From NCBI GenBank assembly GCA_965660945.1, contig CBFIBS010000001.1, positions 62,001 to 126,000 on the forward strand: DNA of 64,000 nt. The letters are read 5' to 3'. Made by a program: the position numbers and the translations under genes. The notes below the pieces were generated by a model. That model did not search any database. It was not told the DNA's origin and saw nothing but the letters and a program-made list of their open reading frames with translations. How positions within the stretch are numbered: position 1 is the stretch's first letter; each line of letters starts with the position of its first letter. Source of the DNA: UBA7985 sp002711265. GTDB taxonomy: Bacteria; Pseudomonadota; Alphaproteobacteria; UBA7985. Shown in pieces: positions 53,930-62,384 of the stretch.

Positions 53930-54693
53930 TTGGCCGTGAACCCTCCATCAACGAACAGAACCTGCCCGGTCACGTAGTCACTGGCCGAAGAGCACAGGAA
54001 CCGCAACGGACCGGCGAGGTCTTCCATGGTGCCGTTTCGGCCGATGCAAGTCTGTTCCGCCAGCGCCTGTGTCTTGGCTTCATCGGCGAACACGGGGCCG
54101 GTCAATTCGGTTGGAAAGAAGCCCGGCGCCAGTGCGTTGCACAGCACCCCGCGCGCCGACCAAGCCTCGGCCATGGCACGGGTCATCTGCTCGACCCCAC
54201 CCTTGGATGCGCCATAGCTGATCCCGTTGGCAAAGGCCCGGCGGGACTGCAGCGAGGCGAAATTGACGATCCGGCCCCAGTTGCGCGCCGCCATGCCGTC
54301 GACCAGTTTCTGAGCGAGAAAGAACGGCACACTGAGGTTGAGGGTCAGGGTCTGGGACCAATCTTCTGACGCCACGTCATCGGCGTGGACGCGCGTGTTG
54401 ACCCCCGCGGCATTGATTAGGATATCCGGCGCGCCAAAGGGCTGCGCTACGGCCCGGGCCACGGCTGTGCAGTCGCCTTCGGTCAGCAGGTCGGCGACGT
54501 GGACGGCGGTTTCCCCGTCGGTGTTCTCGGACCAGTCACGCAGTTGGTCCTCCCGTCGCGCAACCCCAACAACGCGGGCACCCGCCTGCGCAAGGATGGT
54601 GGCGCTGGCGCGGCCCAGCCCGCTGCTGGCGCCGGTCACGCAGGCGACCTTCCCAGCCAGCGAAAACAGCAGTTCGCTCGGCGCGAGGGCCAC
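53926..54693 (-). CDS. Short-chain dehydrogenase, probable DHPS dehydrogenase (HpsO/HpsP-like)
   Basis: A 255-residue SDR: TGASSGLGRA, NAAGVNT, NFASLQS (catalytic Ser) and YGASKGG (Tyr and Lys). It begins directly after the HpsN-like stop codon (no gap) and overlaps the zinc dehydrogenase by 4 nt, so translation is coupled. Expected to oxidise or reduce the C2 hydroxyl of DHPS. Confidence 0.75.
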   Translation of the reverse strand: MALAPSELLFSLAGKVACVTGASSGLGRASATILAQAGARVVGVARREDQLRDWSENTDGETAVHVADLLTEGDCTAVARAVAQPFGAPDILINAAGVNTRVHADDVASEDWSQTLTLNLSVPFFLAQKLVDGMAARNWGRIVNFASLQSRRAFANGISYGASKGGVEQMTRAMAEAWSARGVLCNALAPGFFPTELTGPVFADEAKTQALAEQTCIGRNGTMEDLAGPLRFLCSSASDYVTGQVLFVDGGFTAK

Positions 54694-56007
54694 TCAGTCC
54701 TCGCTTTCAGCGCTGAGGTCGAAATTCTCACCGGGGAAATACTTGGCCAGCCGCACGTCAGCAGCCCGGGCATGACCCTCCATGCCTTCCAGCCGGGAGA
54801 TGCGGGCTGTTGCCTGCCCCACCCCGCGCATGCCCTCACGGGTTGCGCGCTGCCACGTGACAATCTTCATGAACTTATGCACTGAGAGGCCGCCAGTATA
54901 CTTGGCAGCGCCGTTGGTCGGCAGCACGTGGTTCGGACCAGAGGCCTTGTCGCCAAAGGATACGGTGGTTTCTTCGCCGAGGAACAGCGAGCCGTAGTTG
55001 CGAAGCCGCTGCAGCCACCAGTCCAGATCAGCCGCTTGTACGGTCAGGTGTTCGGGGGCGTAGCCATCGGAGACCGAGGCCATTTCCTCCCGATCCGAGC
55101 ACAGCACCACTTCGGCGTAATCCCGCCAGGCTGCGGCCGCGTTCTCTCCGTTCTGCCCGGGCAGGTCTGCGATCAGCTCCGGCACGCGGGCGGTCACCGC
55201 GTGGGCAAGCTTCTCGTCGTTGGTGACCAACCACACCGGGGAGTTGTAGCCGTGCTCGGCCTGGCTCACCAGATCGACGGCAACGATCTCGGGGTCGGCG
55301 TCGCCGTCGGCGAGAATCAGGCTGTCGGTCGGACCGGCAAACATGTCGATCCCGACACGACCGAAGAGGATGCGCTTGGCTTCAGCCACGAACTGATTAC
55401 CCGGGCCGACGAGGATGTCTGCCTGGGGCAGATCGAACAGCCCGAAGGCCATCGACGCAATGCCCTGCACCCCGCCCATGGCGAGGATCTGATTGGCGCC
55501 GCAGACCTTGGCCGCGTGCACGATCGCTGGGGCAATGCCGACGTCCTTGCGCGGAGGCGAGCAGGCGGTGATGTGCTGAACGCCGGCAACCCGTGCTGTG
55601 GTCACGGTCATGATCGCGCTGGCAATATGGCTGTAGCGGCCGCCGGGGATATAGCACCCTGCCGAGGAGACGGGGATCAGGCGCTGACCGGCCACCAGAC
55701 CGGGGACAACCTCCATCTCGATATCCTGGATGGTATCTCGCTGACGCTCGGCGAAGCGGCGGACGTTGTCGTGGGCGAAGGCAATGTCGTCCTTGAGCTT
55801 CTGGCTCACCTGTGCCGAGGCAGCCTCGATATCCTCCTCGCTGAGCAGCAACGGGCCCTGGTACTGGTCGAAGCGCGCAGCGTAGGCGCGCGCGACGTCT
55901 TCGCCCCCGGCCTCGATCTCATCGAGGATTTTCTTGACGGTACCGCCGACTGACTCAGCTTCGGCCGAAGCCGTTTTGGCCGCACGTTTGAGGAAAACTA
56001 CAGGCAC
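54694..56007 (-). CDS. hpsN: Sulfopropanediol 3-dehydrogenase (HisD homolog)
   Basis: A 437-residue histidinol-dehydrogenase homolog. By analogy to HisD the zinc ligands are Q249, H252 (SQAEHG), D353 and H412, and the catalytic pair is E319-H320 (PEHL); GPNHVLPT and GPGNQFVAEAK are conserved. It is not in a his operon. Instead it follows a TRAP transporter and precedes two dehydrogenases, the hps arrangement, where HpsN oxidises (R)-DHPS through the aldehyde to (R)-sulfolactate. Nearby comDE, which use the next intermediate, strongly support this over histidine biosynthesis. Confidence 0.85.
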   Translation of the reverse strand: MPVVFLKRAAKTASAEAESVGGTVKKILDEIEAGGEDVARAYAARFDQYQGPLLLSEEDIEAASAQVSQKLKDDIAFAHDNVRRFAERQRDTIQDIEMEVVPGLVAGQRLIPVSSAGCYIPGGRYSHIASAIMTVTTARVAGVQHITACSPPRKDVGIAPAIVHAAKVCGANQILAMGGVQGIASMAFGLFDLPQADILVGPGNQFVAEAKRILFGRVGIDMFAGPTDSLILADGDADPEIVAVDLVSQAEHGYNSPVWLVTNDEKLAHAVTARVPELIADLPGQNGENAAAAWRDYAEVVLCSDREEMASVSDGYAPEHLTVQAADLDWWLQRLRNYGSLFLGEETTVSFGDKASGPNHVLPTNGAAKYTGGLSVHKFMKIVTWQRATREGMRGVGQATARISRLEGMEGHARAADVRLAKYFPGENFDLSAESED

Positions 56008-56017
56008 AGCCTGCCTC

Positions 56018-57358
56018 CTATTTATAAATTTCCGGTAACAGGAAGGTGGACACCTGCGGGACGAACGCGATCAGCAGCACGACAAGCAGCATGAAGAAAA
56101 CGAAAGGTACAGCCCGTGCGGCAATTTTGAGCACGGACTCCCCTGTCAGACCGCTGACCACGAACAGGTTGAGGCCAAGCGGTGGTGTGATAAAGCCAAC
56201 CCCGAGCGCGGTGATCATCATCACGCAGAACTGAATTTCGTTCATCTCGATATTGTCAGCCAGCGGCTTCAGGATCGGCGCCAGAATCACGATGTTCGGC
56301 GTGGTCTCCATCACACAGCCCGCTGCAACCAGAATCCCGATCATCAGAATGATCAGCAAATAGGGATTATCGGTCAGCGAGGTCACGCCGTAGACGAAGC
56401 CCTGCGGCACCCCCATGGCGGCGAGAGTCTGGGCCAGCGGCAGCGAAAACGCGATGATGGGCAGGATGACGCCGTTTACTTTGGCCGAGCTGATCAGCAT
56501 GCTCGGAAAGTCTGAAAACCGCAGCGTCCCCATCATGAAGCCCATGATGATGGTTACGACCACGGCCGTGGCCCCGGCCTCGGTGGGTGTAAACCGCCCT
56601 GAAAAAATGCCAACGAAGATGATCCCCGGCACGAGGAAGGCGTACCAACCCTGGCGCACGGCGATCCCGAGCTGCATCAACCATTCGCGGAAGCTGATCT
56701 GGTTACCGCTCTCGTAGGCCATGCGGCGGTTGACGATGATATTTGTAACGAGGATCGACGTCAGAATAAGCAGCCCGGGGATCAGCGCAGCCTGGAACAG
56801 CGTGGAGGCAGAAATCCCCAGCACAAGACCAATGACGATATAGGCGATCGACGGCGGGATCAGGATGCCGGTACAGGCACCGGCCGCAACCAGCGCACAG
56901 GCGTAGGGACGCGGATAACCACTCTCGACCAGCCGGTCGATGGTCATGCGCCCGACGGCAGCAGCCCCGGCAGCGTCCGAGCCGGAAATCGCCGAAAACA
57001 TGCCGCAGACGAGCACCGTCGCCGAGCCAAAACCGCCCCGTGTCCAGTTGGTCAGCGCCTCGGCCACATTGAGGAACTTTCGGCTCAGACCGGTGCGCAC
57101 AAGCACATCCCCGGTCAGAATGAACAGCGGTATCGCGGTCAACGCGAAGGCATCGATCCCGTCAAACAGGGATTCGCCCAGCAGCGACAGCGGCAGCACG
57201 TCGCTCATCACCATCAGCGCGACCGCGCTCGAGCCGATTGCAGCCCAGATCGGAACGCCCAGCGCGCACAGCGCGACGAACAGAATTACCGGAATATAGA
57301 ATGACCAGCCAAGCTCAACGCCTTGCTGGAGAGTTTGCCACAGCACGCTGAACCTCAA
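56018..57358 (-). CDS. TRAP transporter large permease (DctM-type), DHPS uptake
   Basis: A 446-residue protein with about 12 hydrophobic segments. Family features include AIPLFILTGDVLVRTGLS, GSDAAGAAAVG and AAGACTGILIPPSIAYIVIG. It starts at TTG 57358, overlapping the small-permease stop (TTGA). It moves substrate into the cell using the ion gradient together with the DctQ and DctP partners. Matches the HpsM/HpsL place in hps operons. Confidence 0.9.
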   Translation of the reverse strand: MRFSVLWQTLQQGVELGWSFYIPVILFVALCALGVPIWAAIGSSAVALMVMSDVLPLSLLGESLFDGIDAFALTAIPLFILTGDVLVRTGLSRKFLNVAEALTNWTRGGFGSATVLVCGMFSAISGSDAAGAAAVGRMTIDRLVESGYPRPYACALVAAGACTGILIPPSIAYIVIGLVLGISASTLFQAALIPGLLILTSILVTNIIVNRRMAYESGNQISFREWLMQLGIAVRQGWYAFLVPGIIFVGIFSGRFTPTEAGATAVVVTIIMGFMMGTLRFSDFPSMLISSAKVNGVILPIIAFSLPLAQTLAAMGVPQGFVYGVTSLTDNPYLLIILMIGILVAAGCVMETTPNIVILAPILKPLADNIEMNEIQFCVMMITALGVGFITPPLGLNLFVVSGLTGESVLKIAARAVPFVFFMLLVVLLIAFVPQVSTFLLPEIYK

Positions 57359-57870
57359 TCAAACAGTTTATTGCCCTCAAAGGGCGGGCGGCCGTGGATC
57401 AGGTCACGCGCATCGCGCACCAACGACTGAGCCAGCCGCAGGAGCACGAGCGCGAAGCCGATCGGAACCGCCATCAGAAACCAGAACTTGGGCAGGCGCA
57501 GCCCATCGGTCACCGATCCAAATTTCAGACTCACCTGTACCGTTTCCCACGACCAGTACAGCGCCAGGACCGCGACAAAGACCATCACAAGATCACCGAA
57601 GATATAGAGCAGTGATTTGATCCGCTGCGGCACAAAGTGAAAGAGGACGTCGATGCGAATGTGGGCCCGCTCCCGCACCGCAGCCGCCGCCGCGATCCAC
57701 GCGAGGTAGATGAAGGCGTAGCGCACGATTTCCTCGCCCCATACGGAGCTGTAGGAAAACACTTCGCGACGCAGCACTTCCACCGCCATCGTAACGACCA
57801 GAATGACGTAGAACGCCAGCAGCGCCCACTTTTCCAGATCGCGGTTCAGAACACCGAAACCGTTCCGCAC
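57355..57870 (-). CDS. TRAP transporter small permease (DctQ-type)
   Basis: A 171-residue four-helix membrane protein: WALLAFYVILVVTMAVEVL, the GEEIVRYAFIYLAW segment typical of DctQ, RERAHIRIDVL and a final helix. The GTG at 57870 was selected because GGGAGGAG lies 6-7 nt upstream; a longer frame reaches into the non-coding gap after dctP. Confidence 0.87.
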   Translation of the reverse strand: MRNGFGVLNRDLEKWALLAFYVILVVTMAVEVLRREVFSYSSVWGEEIVRYAFIYLAWIAAAAAVRERAHIRIDVLFHFVPQRIKSLLYIFGDLVMVFVAVLALYWSWETVQVSLKFGSVTDGLRLPKFWFLMAVPIGFALVLLRLAQSLVRDARDLIHGRPPFEGNKLFD

Positions 57871-57997
57871 GCCATCTCCTCCCCAAAAACACCGACAGGA
57901 CCGACGCAGTCCCCTGACTGGCCGACCCTGTCGTAACGGCGTCCCTGATGAGGGCTCGGGCTCACGCACCGAGCCAGAGCCCCTGGGACTGAACGCC

Positions 57998-59152
57998 TTA
58001 GGCGTCGTGGACGTAGTAACGACCGCGGGTGTTGGCACCCTCTTCGAGCTTGGAGAAGGCATCCATCGAGCCAGCAAGATCGACCTTGAACTCGTCCCAC
58101 TCGCTGCGCTGGTAGCCACCGGCTGCCTGCCACTCTGCCAGCTGATCCTGCGACAGGCTGTGGAATTCCACGCCCGACTTGGCCAGCTCAGACATGGCAT
58201 AGGACCGTGCTGCAGGCACTTTGGCAAGGTTCTGCTGCGAGGTGACTTCAGAGGCAAATTCGATGCCTTCCTGCACGTCACCCGGCAGGCTGTTGAACCA
58301 CTCGAGGTTACAGCTGAACACCTGGCTGTCCGGAACAGCCTGAGTGAAGGTTACGTGGCTGAGGATATCCTTGAAGCCGAACACGTAAAGTGCGCCGACC
58401 GCTGGATCCAGAGCGTCTGCCACACCCTGCTTAATGGCAGAAGGCGTCTCGCCCCAGGCAACCGGCGTCGGGTTTGCGCCGACCAAACGGTAGTACTGCT
58501 GCAGCATCTTCGAGCCTGGTACGCGGAACTTCACGCCAGCCAGATCGGACGGGGAGAGAACAGCACCGGCGCCGCCCTTACGAACCGCGACAACCCGGGG
58601 GTCGATCACGACGTAGAACAGCGGCTTGAAGCCCTTGGCCTCAACCTTCGGGTGGACGTTGCTGATCCACGCATCGGAGTTCACCAAATTGGTGAAGCGC
58701 TGGTTCGCACCACAGAAGTAAGGCAGGTTGATCAGGTCAACCGCAGGCGCGAAGGGAGCAAAGTTGGACAGCGAGTGCTGTGCCGCCTGAATGGTACCGC
58801 TCTGCACCTTCTGCACCAGTGCACCACCGGCACCAAGCTGACCGCCCGGCGCGAGCTTCACGTAGACCTTGCCGTTGGTGGCGTTCTGGATATTTTCCTT
58901 CAGGTCCAGCTGCATAATAGGATAACTGCGCGATGCGCCCAGAACGTAAGCGGTCGCAATCAGCATGGTGTGATCAGCAGCAGCTTCGCGCTCACGCTCT
59001 TCAGCGGCGGTCTGCGCTACGGCCTCTTCCGACCACAGCGTGCCTGCGGCACCGGCAACCATAGCCGCGGTGAAACCACCGGCAGCTGTGAGCTTGAGGA
59101 AATTACGGCGGGATGCCGACTCCAGCTCAGTCATTGTGTCATTCTTTTTCAT
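57998..59152 (-). CDS. TRAP transporter substrate-binding protein (DctP-type), Tat-exported
   Basis: A 384-residue periplasmic binding protein. SRRNFLKLTAAGG near the N-terminus is a twin-arginine signal, so it is exported folded. The core shows KLAPGGQLGAGGALVQKVQSG and GVKFRVPGSKMLQQYYRLVG, containing the Arg that grips the acid group in TRAP binding proteins. ATG 59152 has GGGAGG upstream. Likely binds DHPS, a sulfonate, given the downstream enzymes. Confidence 0.9.
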   Translation of the reverse strand: MKKNDTMTELESASRRNFLKLTAAGGFTAAMVAGAAGTLWSEEAVAQTAAEEREREAAADHTMLIATAYVLGASRSYPIMQLDLKENIQNATNGKVYVKLAPGGQLGAGGALVQKVQSGTIQAAQHSLSNFAPFAPAVDLINLPYFCGANQRFTNLVNSDAWISNVHPKVEAKGFKPLFYVVIDPRVVAVRKGGAGAVLSPSDLAGVKFRVPGSKMLQQYYRLVGANPTPVAWGETPSAIKQGVADALDPAVGALYVFGFKDILSHVTFTQAVPDSQVFSCNLEWFNSLPGDVQEGIEFASEVTSQQNLAKVPAARSYAMSELAKSGVEFHSLSQDQLAEWQAAGGYQRSEWDEFKVDLAGSMDAFSKLEEGANTRGRYYVHDA

Positions 59153-59190
59153 CAGTTGACCCTCCCAAGTCATAGATTTGCGGAGCGCTT

Positions 59191-59385
59191 TCAGTCGCGA
59201 TGACGCATTGCTTCAAAAAACAAGGTCGAGGCAACGAACAGAACGCACGCCAGCACCAGCACCAGCATCTCGCCTACATCGCTGAGCCAGACCGCGCCGA
59301 AGAAGGCACCGGACGCAATGCTGGCAAAGAAAAAGGCGAAGATGGCCAAAGCCGCCAATAGCGAAGAAACAGCCCAAATTTTCAT
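59191..59385 (-). CDS. Small two-helix membrane protein at the head of the DHPS operon
   Basis: A 64-residue protein with two hydrophobic stretches (about 4-34 and 38-58). GGGAGG lies at the right distance before the ATG at 59385, and the gene is 38 nt from dctP on the same strand. It stands between the regulator and the TRAP genes, the place occupied by the uncharacterised hpsU in the Cupriavidus cluster as I recall it; sequence identity to HpsU was not checked. A role in uptake is possible. Confidence 0.65.
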   Translation of the reverse strand: MKIWAVSSLLAALAIFAFFFASIASGAFFGAVWLSDVGEMLVLVLACVLFVASTLFFEAMRHRD

Positions 59386-59467
59386 ACTGCCTCCCTACGT
59401 TACCTTCATGAAAGCCCGCTCCCACCGAGCTGTCTCACCCAGCAACTATGTCAGGTTTTGTGCGCTT

Positions 59468-59481
59468 TGCAAGCGCTTACA
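59468..59481. promoter_or_regulatory. LacI-type operator upstream of the DHPS operon
   Basis: TGCAAGCGCTTACA, a near-perfect palindrome (one mismatched pair) centred on GCGC/CG, lies in the divergent gap between the small membrane protein gene and the LacI regulator gene. The identical 14-mer, in reverse orientation, is found at 62908-62921 upstream of comD. Confidence 0.7.
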
Positions 59482-59498
59482 TTTTGTAGTGACTGTAA

Positions 59499-59537
59499 CC
59501 CGCAAGATCGGAGTTACCCGTACCATTATCCCGCAAG
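59499..59537. repeat. Direct repeat CCCGCAAG in the hps divergent promoter
   Basis: CCCGCAAG occurs at 59499-59506 and 59530-59537, 31 bp apart (about three helical turns), each within a similar TAnCCCGCAAG context. It could be a second binding element for this divergent promoter. Confidence 0.35.
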
Positions 59538-59638
59538 TTTGCACTTTGAGTAACTTTGATGCATCAAAAATAGGGTTAAGCCACTTTCTTCGGGCTTATC
59601 CGGAACCAGCGCTTTGCGCAGCCGGCACCGGAGCAGAA

Positions 59639-60655
59639 ATGAACGGAAACGCACCAACTCTTGACGATGTCGCCCGGGCGGCTGGTGTATCCGCGGCGAC
59701 GATTTCCCGGTGCATCAACTCGCCTGATCGCGTCGCTGAAAGCACCCGGCGACGGGTGCAGGACGCAATCGACCAGCTGGGCTACACCCCCAACTTTGGC
59801 GGACGGGCTCTGGCGACGCGTCGCACAAACATCGTGGGTGCCGTCATTCCGTCCATGGCCAACGCCATCTTCGCCGAGGGCATCCAGGCGTTTCAGGAGG
59901 AGCTGTCGCGGGAAAAGGTGACCCTGCTGATCGGCTCATCCAACTACGACCCCGACTATGAGTTTGAGCAGATCCAGACGCTGATTTCTCACGGCGCCGA
60001 CGGTCTGTTGCTGGTGGGCAGCAATCGGCCTGAACGCACCCAGCGCTTCCTTGACGCCCGGCGGATACCGACCCTCAACGTCTGGTGCTATCAGCCCGGT
60101 TCTGACCAGCTGTTCGTCGGGTTCGATAACTGCCGTGCGGGTGCTGACATCGCGCACCTCGTAATCGAATCCGGGCACCGCAACCTCGCGATCGTCTCGG
60201 GGATCTGTGAAGGTAACGACCGGGCCGCTGATCGCCTCGCAGGGATGAAGCAGGCCATTGGTGCTAAGGGTATTGACCTGTCACAGGTGACGGTCCTGCA
60301 GACCAAGTACAGCTTCGAACACGCGGCCCGCGCTTTTGACACCATCATCGCACAATCGCCCCGGCCGACGGCGATCCTTGCGGGCAACGACGTGCTGGCG
60401 GTCGGCCTGATCGAGCGCGCGCGCAGCCTCGGCTTCTCTGTCCCCGGCGATCTGTCGGTCACTGGTTTCGACGATATTTCCGTGGCGCAGTTTGTGGAGC
60501 CTGGGCTGACGACGGTTCGGGTGCCTCAGGTGCAGATGGGTCAGCGCGCAGCCGAGGAACTGCTCGCTGAAATCCGACATCCCGGCTCGGGCAAGAGCGT
60601 GGAAATGCTGACCCACATCATCCGACGCGGCTCTCTGGGTCCGCCCTCGGCCTGA
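59639..60655 (+). CDS. LacI-family regulator, probable DHPS/sulfolactate regulator
   Basis: A 338-residue LacI-family protein: TLDDVARAAGVSAATISRCI helix-turn-helix at 7-26, hinge region GRALATRRTN, then the effector domain with VIPSMANAIFAEG and AGNDVLAVGLIERARSLGF. ATG 59639 was chosen since the conserved HTH begins seven codons later. It is divergent from the hps operon and convergent with the comD-comE operon. The shared operator in front of both operons marks it as the likely common repressor. Confidence 0.88.
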   Translation: MNGNAPTLDDVARAAGVSAATISRCINSPDRVAESTRRRVQDAIDQLGYTPNFGGRALATRRTNIVGAVIPSMANAIFAEGIQAFQEELSREKVTLLIGSSNYDPDYEFEQIQTLISHGADGLLLVGSNRPERTQRFLDARRIPTLNVWCYQPGSDQLFVGFDNCRAGADIAHLVIESGHRNLAIVSGICEGNDRAADRLAGMKQAIGAKGIDLSQVTVLQTKYSFEHAARAFDTIIAQSPRPTAILAGNDVLAVGLIERARSLGFSVPGDLSVTGFDDISVAQFVEPGLTTVRVPQVQMGQRAAEELLAEIRHPGSGKSVEMLTHIIRRGSLGPPSA

Positions 60656-60664
60656 GTTGAAGGC

Positions 60665-61822
60665 TCAGGCGTCGGCCGTGGCCGCCTCTGCGCCTGCGAT
60701 GATGGCATCCGGGCCGATATCCGCGATCCGCGTCTGTCCGACCATGGCCATGCCGACCGACAACTCCGTTTTCACGCTGTCCCAGTACTCCCGCAGACCC
60801 TGTTCCCGTCGCGCAGCGATGGAGAACTGTAGCGGTCGGCCGAAGAAGGCAAAGTCGGCGCCCAGCGCCAGCACCTTGAGCACGTCCTCACCCGAGCGCA
60901 GTCCACTATCGTAGAACACCGGGAAATCCGGCCCCAGCGCAGCACGGACAGACGTAAGCGCGTGTATCGGGCTAAGCCCGCTGTCCAGTTGCCGACCGCC
61001 GTGGCTGGACACCTGAATGGCGTCGGCGCCCCGCTCCCGCAGGTCGAGCGCATCCGCCGGATTGAGCACGCCCTTGACCACCAGATTGCCCGGCCACGTC
61101 TCCCGCAGCCGATCGAAAAAGGCCCAGTCGGCGCCTGCGCGGCTTTCGGTGCGATCGAAAACGTGCCCGGCCAGGGCATCGGCGCTGGTGAAGTTGCCCA
61201 GCGCCGGCGACCCGTGCATCAGCGTGGTCAGCGACCAGCGCGGGTGCAGGGCAAAATCGGTAAACGCCCGCGCACCGATCCGGAATGGCATGCCAAAACC
61301 CTGCTTGACCTCCCGAGGCCGGCGGCCGACTTCCGGGACGTCTACGGTGAGCACGAGGGTCTGGTAGCCCGCTACCCGCGCCCGCTCCACCAGACGCAGC
61401 GTGCCGGAGCCATCACCGCTGTAGTAGAGCTGGAACCAGGCCCGGCCCTCAGAGAGCGTCAGCATCTCTTCGAGCGAGCTGGAAGCCACGGTGGAAACGC
61501 CGAGCGGAATGTTCTCGGCAGCGGCAAGCCGAGCCAGCATACGGTCCGCACCAGGCCAGGCGAGGTTGCACATGCCCATGGGGGCCACGCCAAAGGGCAG
61601 ATCGTAGTCCTGCCCGAATATTTGCGTGGCGAGGCTGCGCTCCCGCACGTCCCGCAGGATCCGGGGCTGAAGGCGGATGGCGCGGAGTGAGCGGCGATTG
61701 TCGGCCTCCCCGTCCCCCTGCCCTGCGGCGCCATCGATATAGTCAAAAATCAGCCGCGGCAGAGCCTGCCGCGCCCGGGCCCGCGCGTCGGCAGCATCGG
61801 TAACGGGGCTTTCGGGCAGCAC
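60665..61822 (-). CDS. FMN-dependent alpha-hydroxyacid dehydrogenase, candidate sulfolactate dehydrogenase
   Basis: A 385-residue member of the lactate/glycolate oxidase family. Landmarks: LIFDYIDGAA at the start, GVAPMGMCNLAWPG, WFQLYY, VVKGVLNPADA (Lys), VSSHGGRQLD (catalytic His and Arg) and FYDSGLRSGEDVLKVLALGADFAFFGRP (FMN phosphate). GTG start at 61822. It is the third gene of comD-comE, 5 nt after comE, so it should make the ComDE substrate: sulfolactate to sulfopyruvate. Characterised sulfolactate dehydrogenases known to me are mostly of other types, hence candidate status. Confidence 0.85.
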   Translation of the reverse strand: MLPESPVTDAADARARARQALPRLIFDYIDGAAGQGDGEADNRRSLRAIRLQPRILRDVRERSLATQIFGQDYDLPFGVAPMGMCNLAWPGADRMLARLAAAENIPLGVSTVASSSLEEMLTLSEGRAWFQLYYSGDGSGTLRLVERARVAGYQTLVLTVDVPEVGRRPREVKQGFGMPFRIGARAFTDFALHPRWSLTTLMHGSPALGNFTSADALAGHVFDRTESRAGADWAFFDRLRETWPGNLVVKGVLNPADALDLRERGADAIQVSSHGGRQLDSGLSPIHALTSVRAALGPDFPVFYDSGLRSGEDVLKVLALGADFAFFGRPLQFSIAARREQGLREYWDSVKTELSVGMAMVGQTRIADIGPDAIIAGAEAATADA

Positions 61823-61827
61823 GAAGA

Positions 61828-62382
61828 CTAGGCCTTTACCGCGTCCATGAACCGGTCGCGGATGCTCACCGGATCGCGGGTGATCACCGGAACCTTGACG
61901 TTCCCGGATTCAACCTTCGAGACGATAATGGTCATCTTGTCCCCTGCCAGAGCCGACTTGACTGCCGCAGAGGTATCTGCGCCGGAGCATTCGACCACGT
62001 TCTCGCAGCCGCAGGCCCGCGCAACCTCAGTCAGAGACGTCTTCATCCCGGCATAGGTCGGCTGGTCACCCGTGGAGCCATAGGAGCCATTGTCGACGAT
62101 CAGCAGCACGTAGTTGTCCGCGACATTGTTGGCGATGGTCGGCAGCGTGCCGAGGTTGGTCAGCACAGAACCGTCGCCGTCGATGACCACGACCTTCTTG
62201 TCCTGCGCCAGCGCCAGCCCCAGCCCGATCGACGAGGCCAGACCCATGGTGCCCAGCATGTAAAAGTTGGTCTCCCGGTCATCGATCATGTGCATTTCCT
62301 GGCTTGGGAGGCCGATGTTGCAGACAACGAGGTGATCGGCGATGACCGGTGCCAGTTCGCGAAGCAGTTCAGAGCGGATCAT
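61828..62382 (-). CDS. comE: Sulfopyruvate decarboxylase subunit beta
   Basis: A 184-residue ThDP-binding subunit. The diphosphate/Mg motif begins IDGDGSVLTNLGTLPTIANN (GDG 69-71) and ends at N98 in LLIVDNGSYGSTGDQPTY. GLPSQEMH and GTMGLASSIGLGLAL are typical of ComE. It starts 2 nt after comD. With ComD it decarboxylates sulfopyruvate to sulfoacetaldehyde. Phosphonopyruvate decarboxylase is related, but those are single-chain proteins and no phosphonate genes are nearby. Confidence 0.92.
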   Translation of the reverse strand: MIRSELLRELAPVIADHLVVCNIGLPSQEMHMIDDRETNFYMLGTMGLASSIGLGLALAQDKKVVVIDGDGSVLTNLGTLPTIANNVADNYVLLIVDNGSYGSTGDQPTYAGMKTSLTEVARACGCENVVECSGADTSAAVKSALAGDKMTIIVSKVESGNVKVPVITRDPVSIRDRFMDAVKA

Positions 62383-62384
62383 GG

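Noticed and set aside
54694..56007. Annotation of the HisD homolog as histidinol dehydrogenase
   Set aside because: No his genes are adjacent, while TRAP transporter, two alcohol dehydrogenases and comDE are; context fits sulfopropanediol dehydrogenase.
58007..59203. 398-codon open frame antisense to the TRAP binding protein
   Set aside because: The minus-strand gene has a Tat signal and DctP motifs; no motif in the antisense translation.
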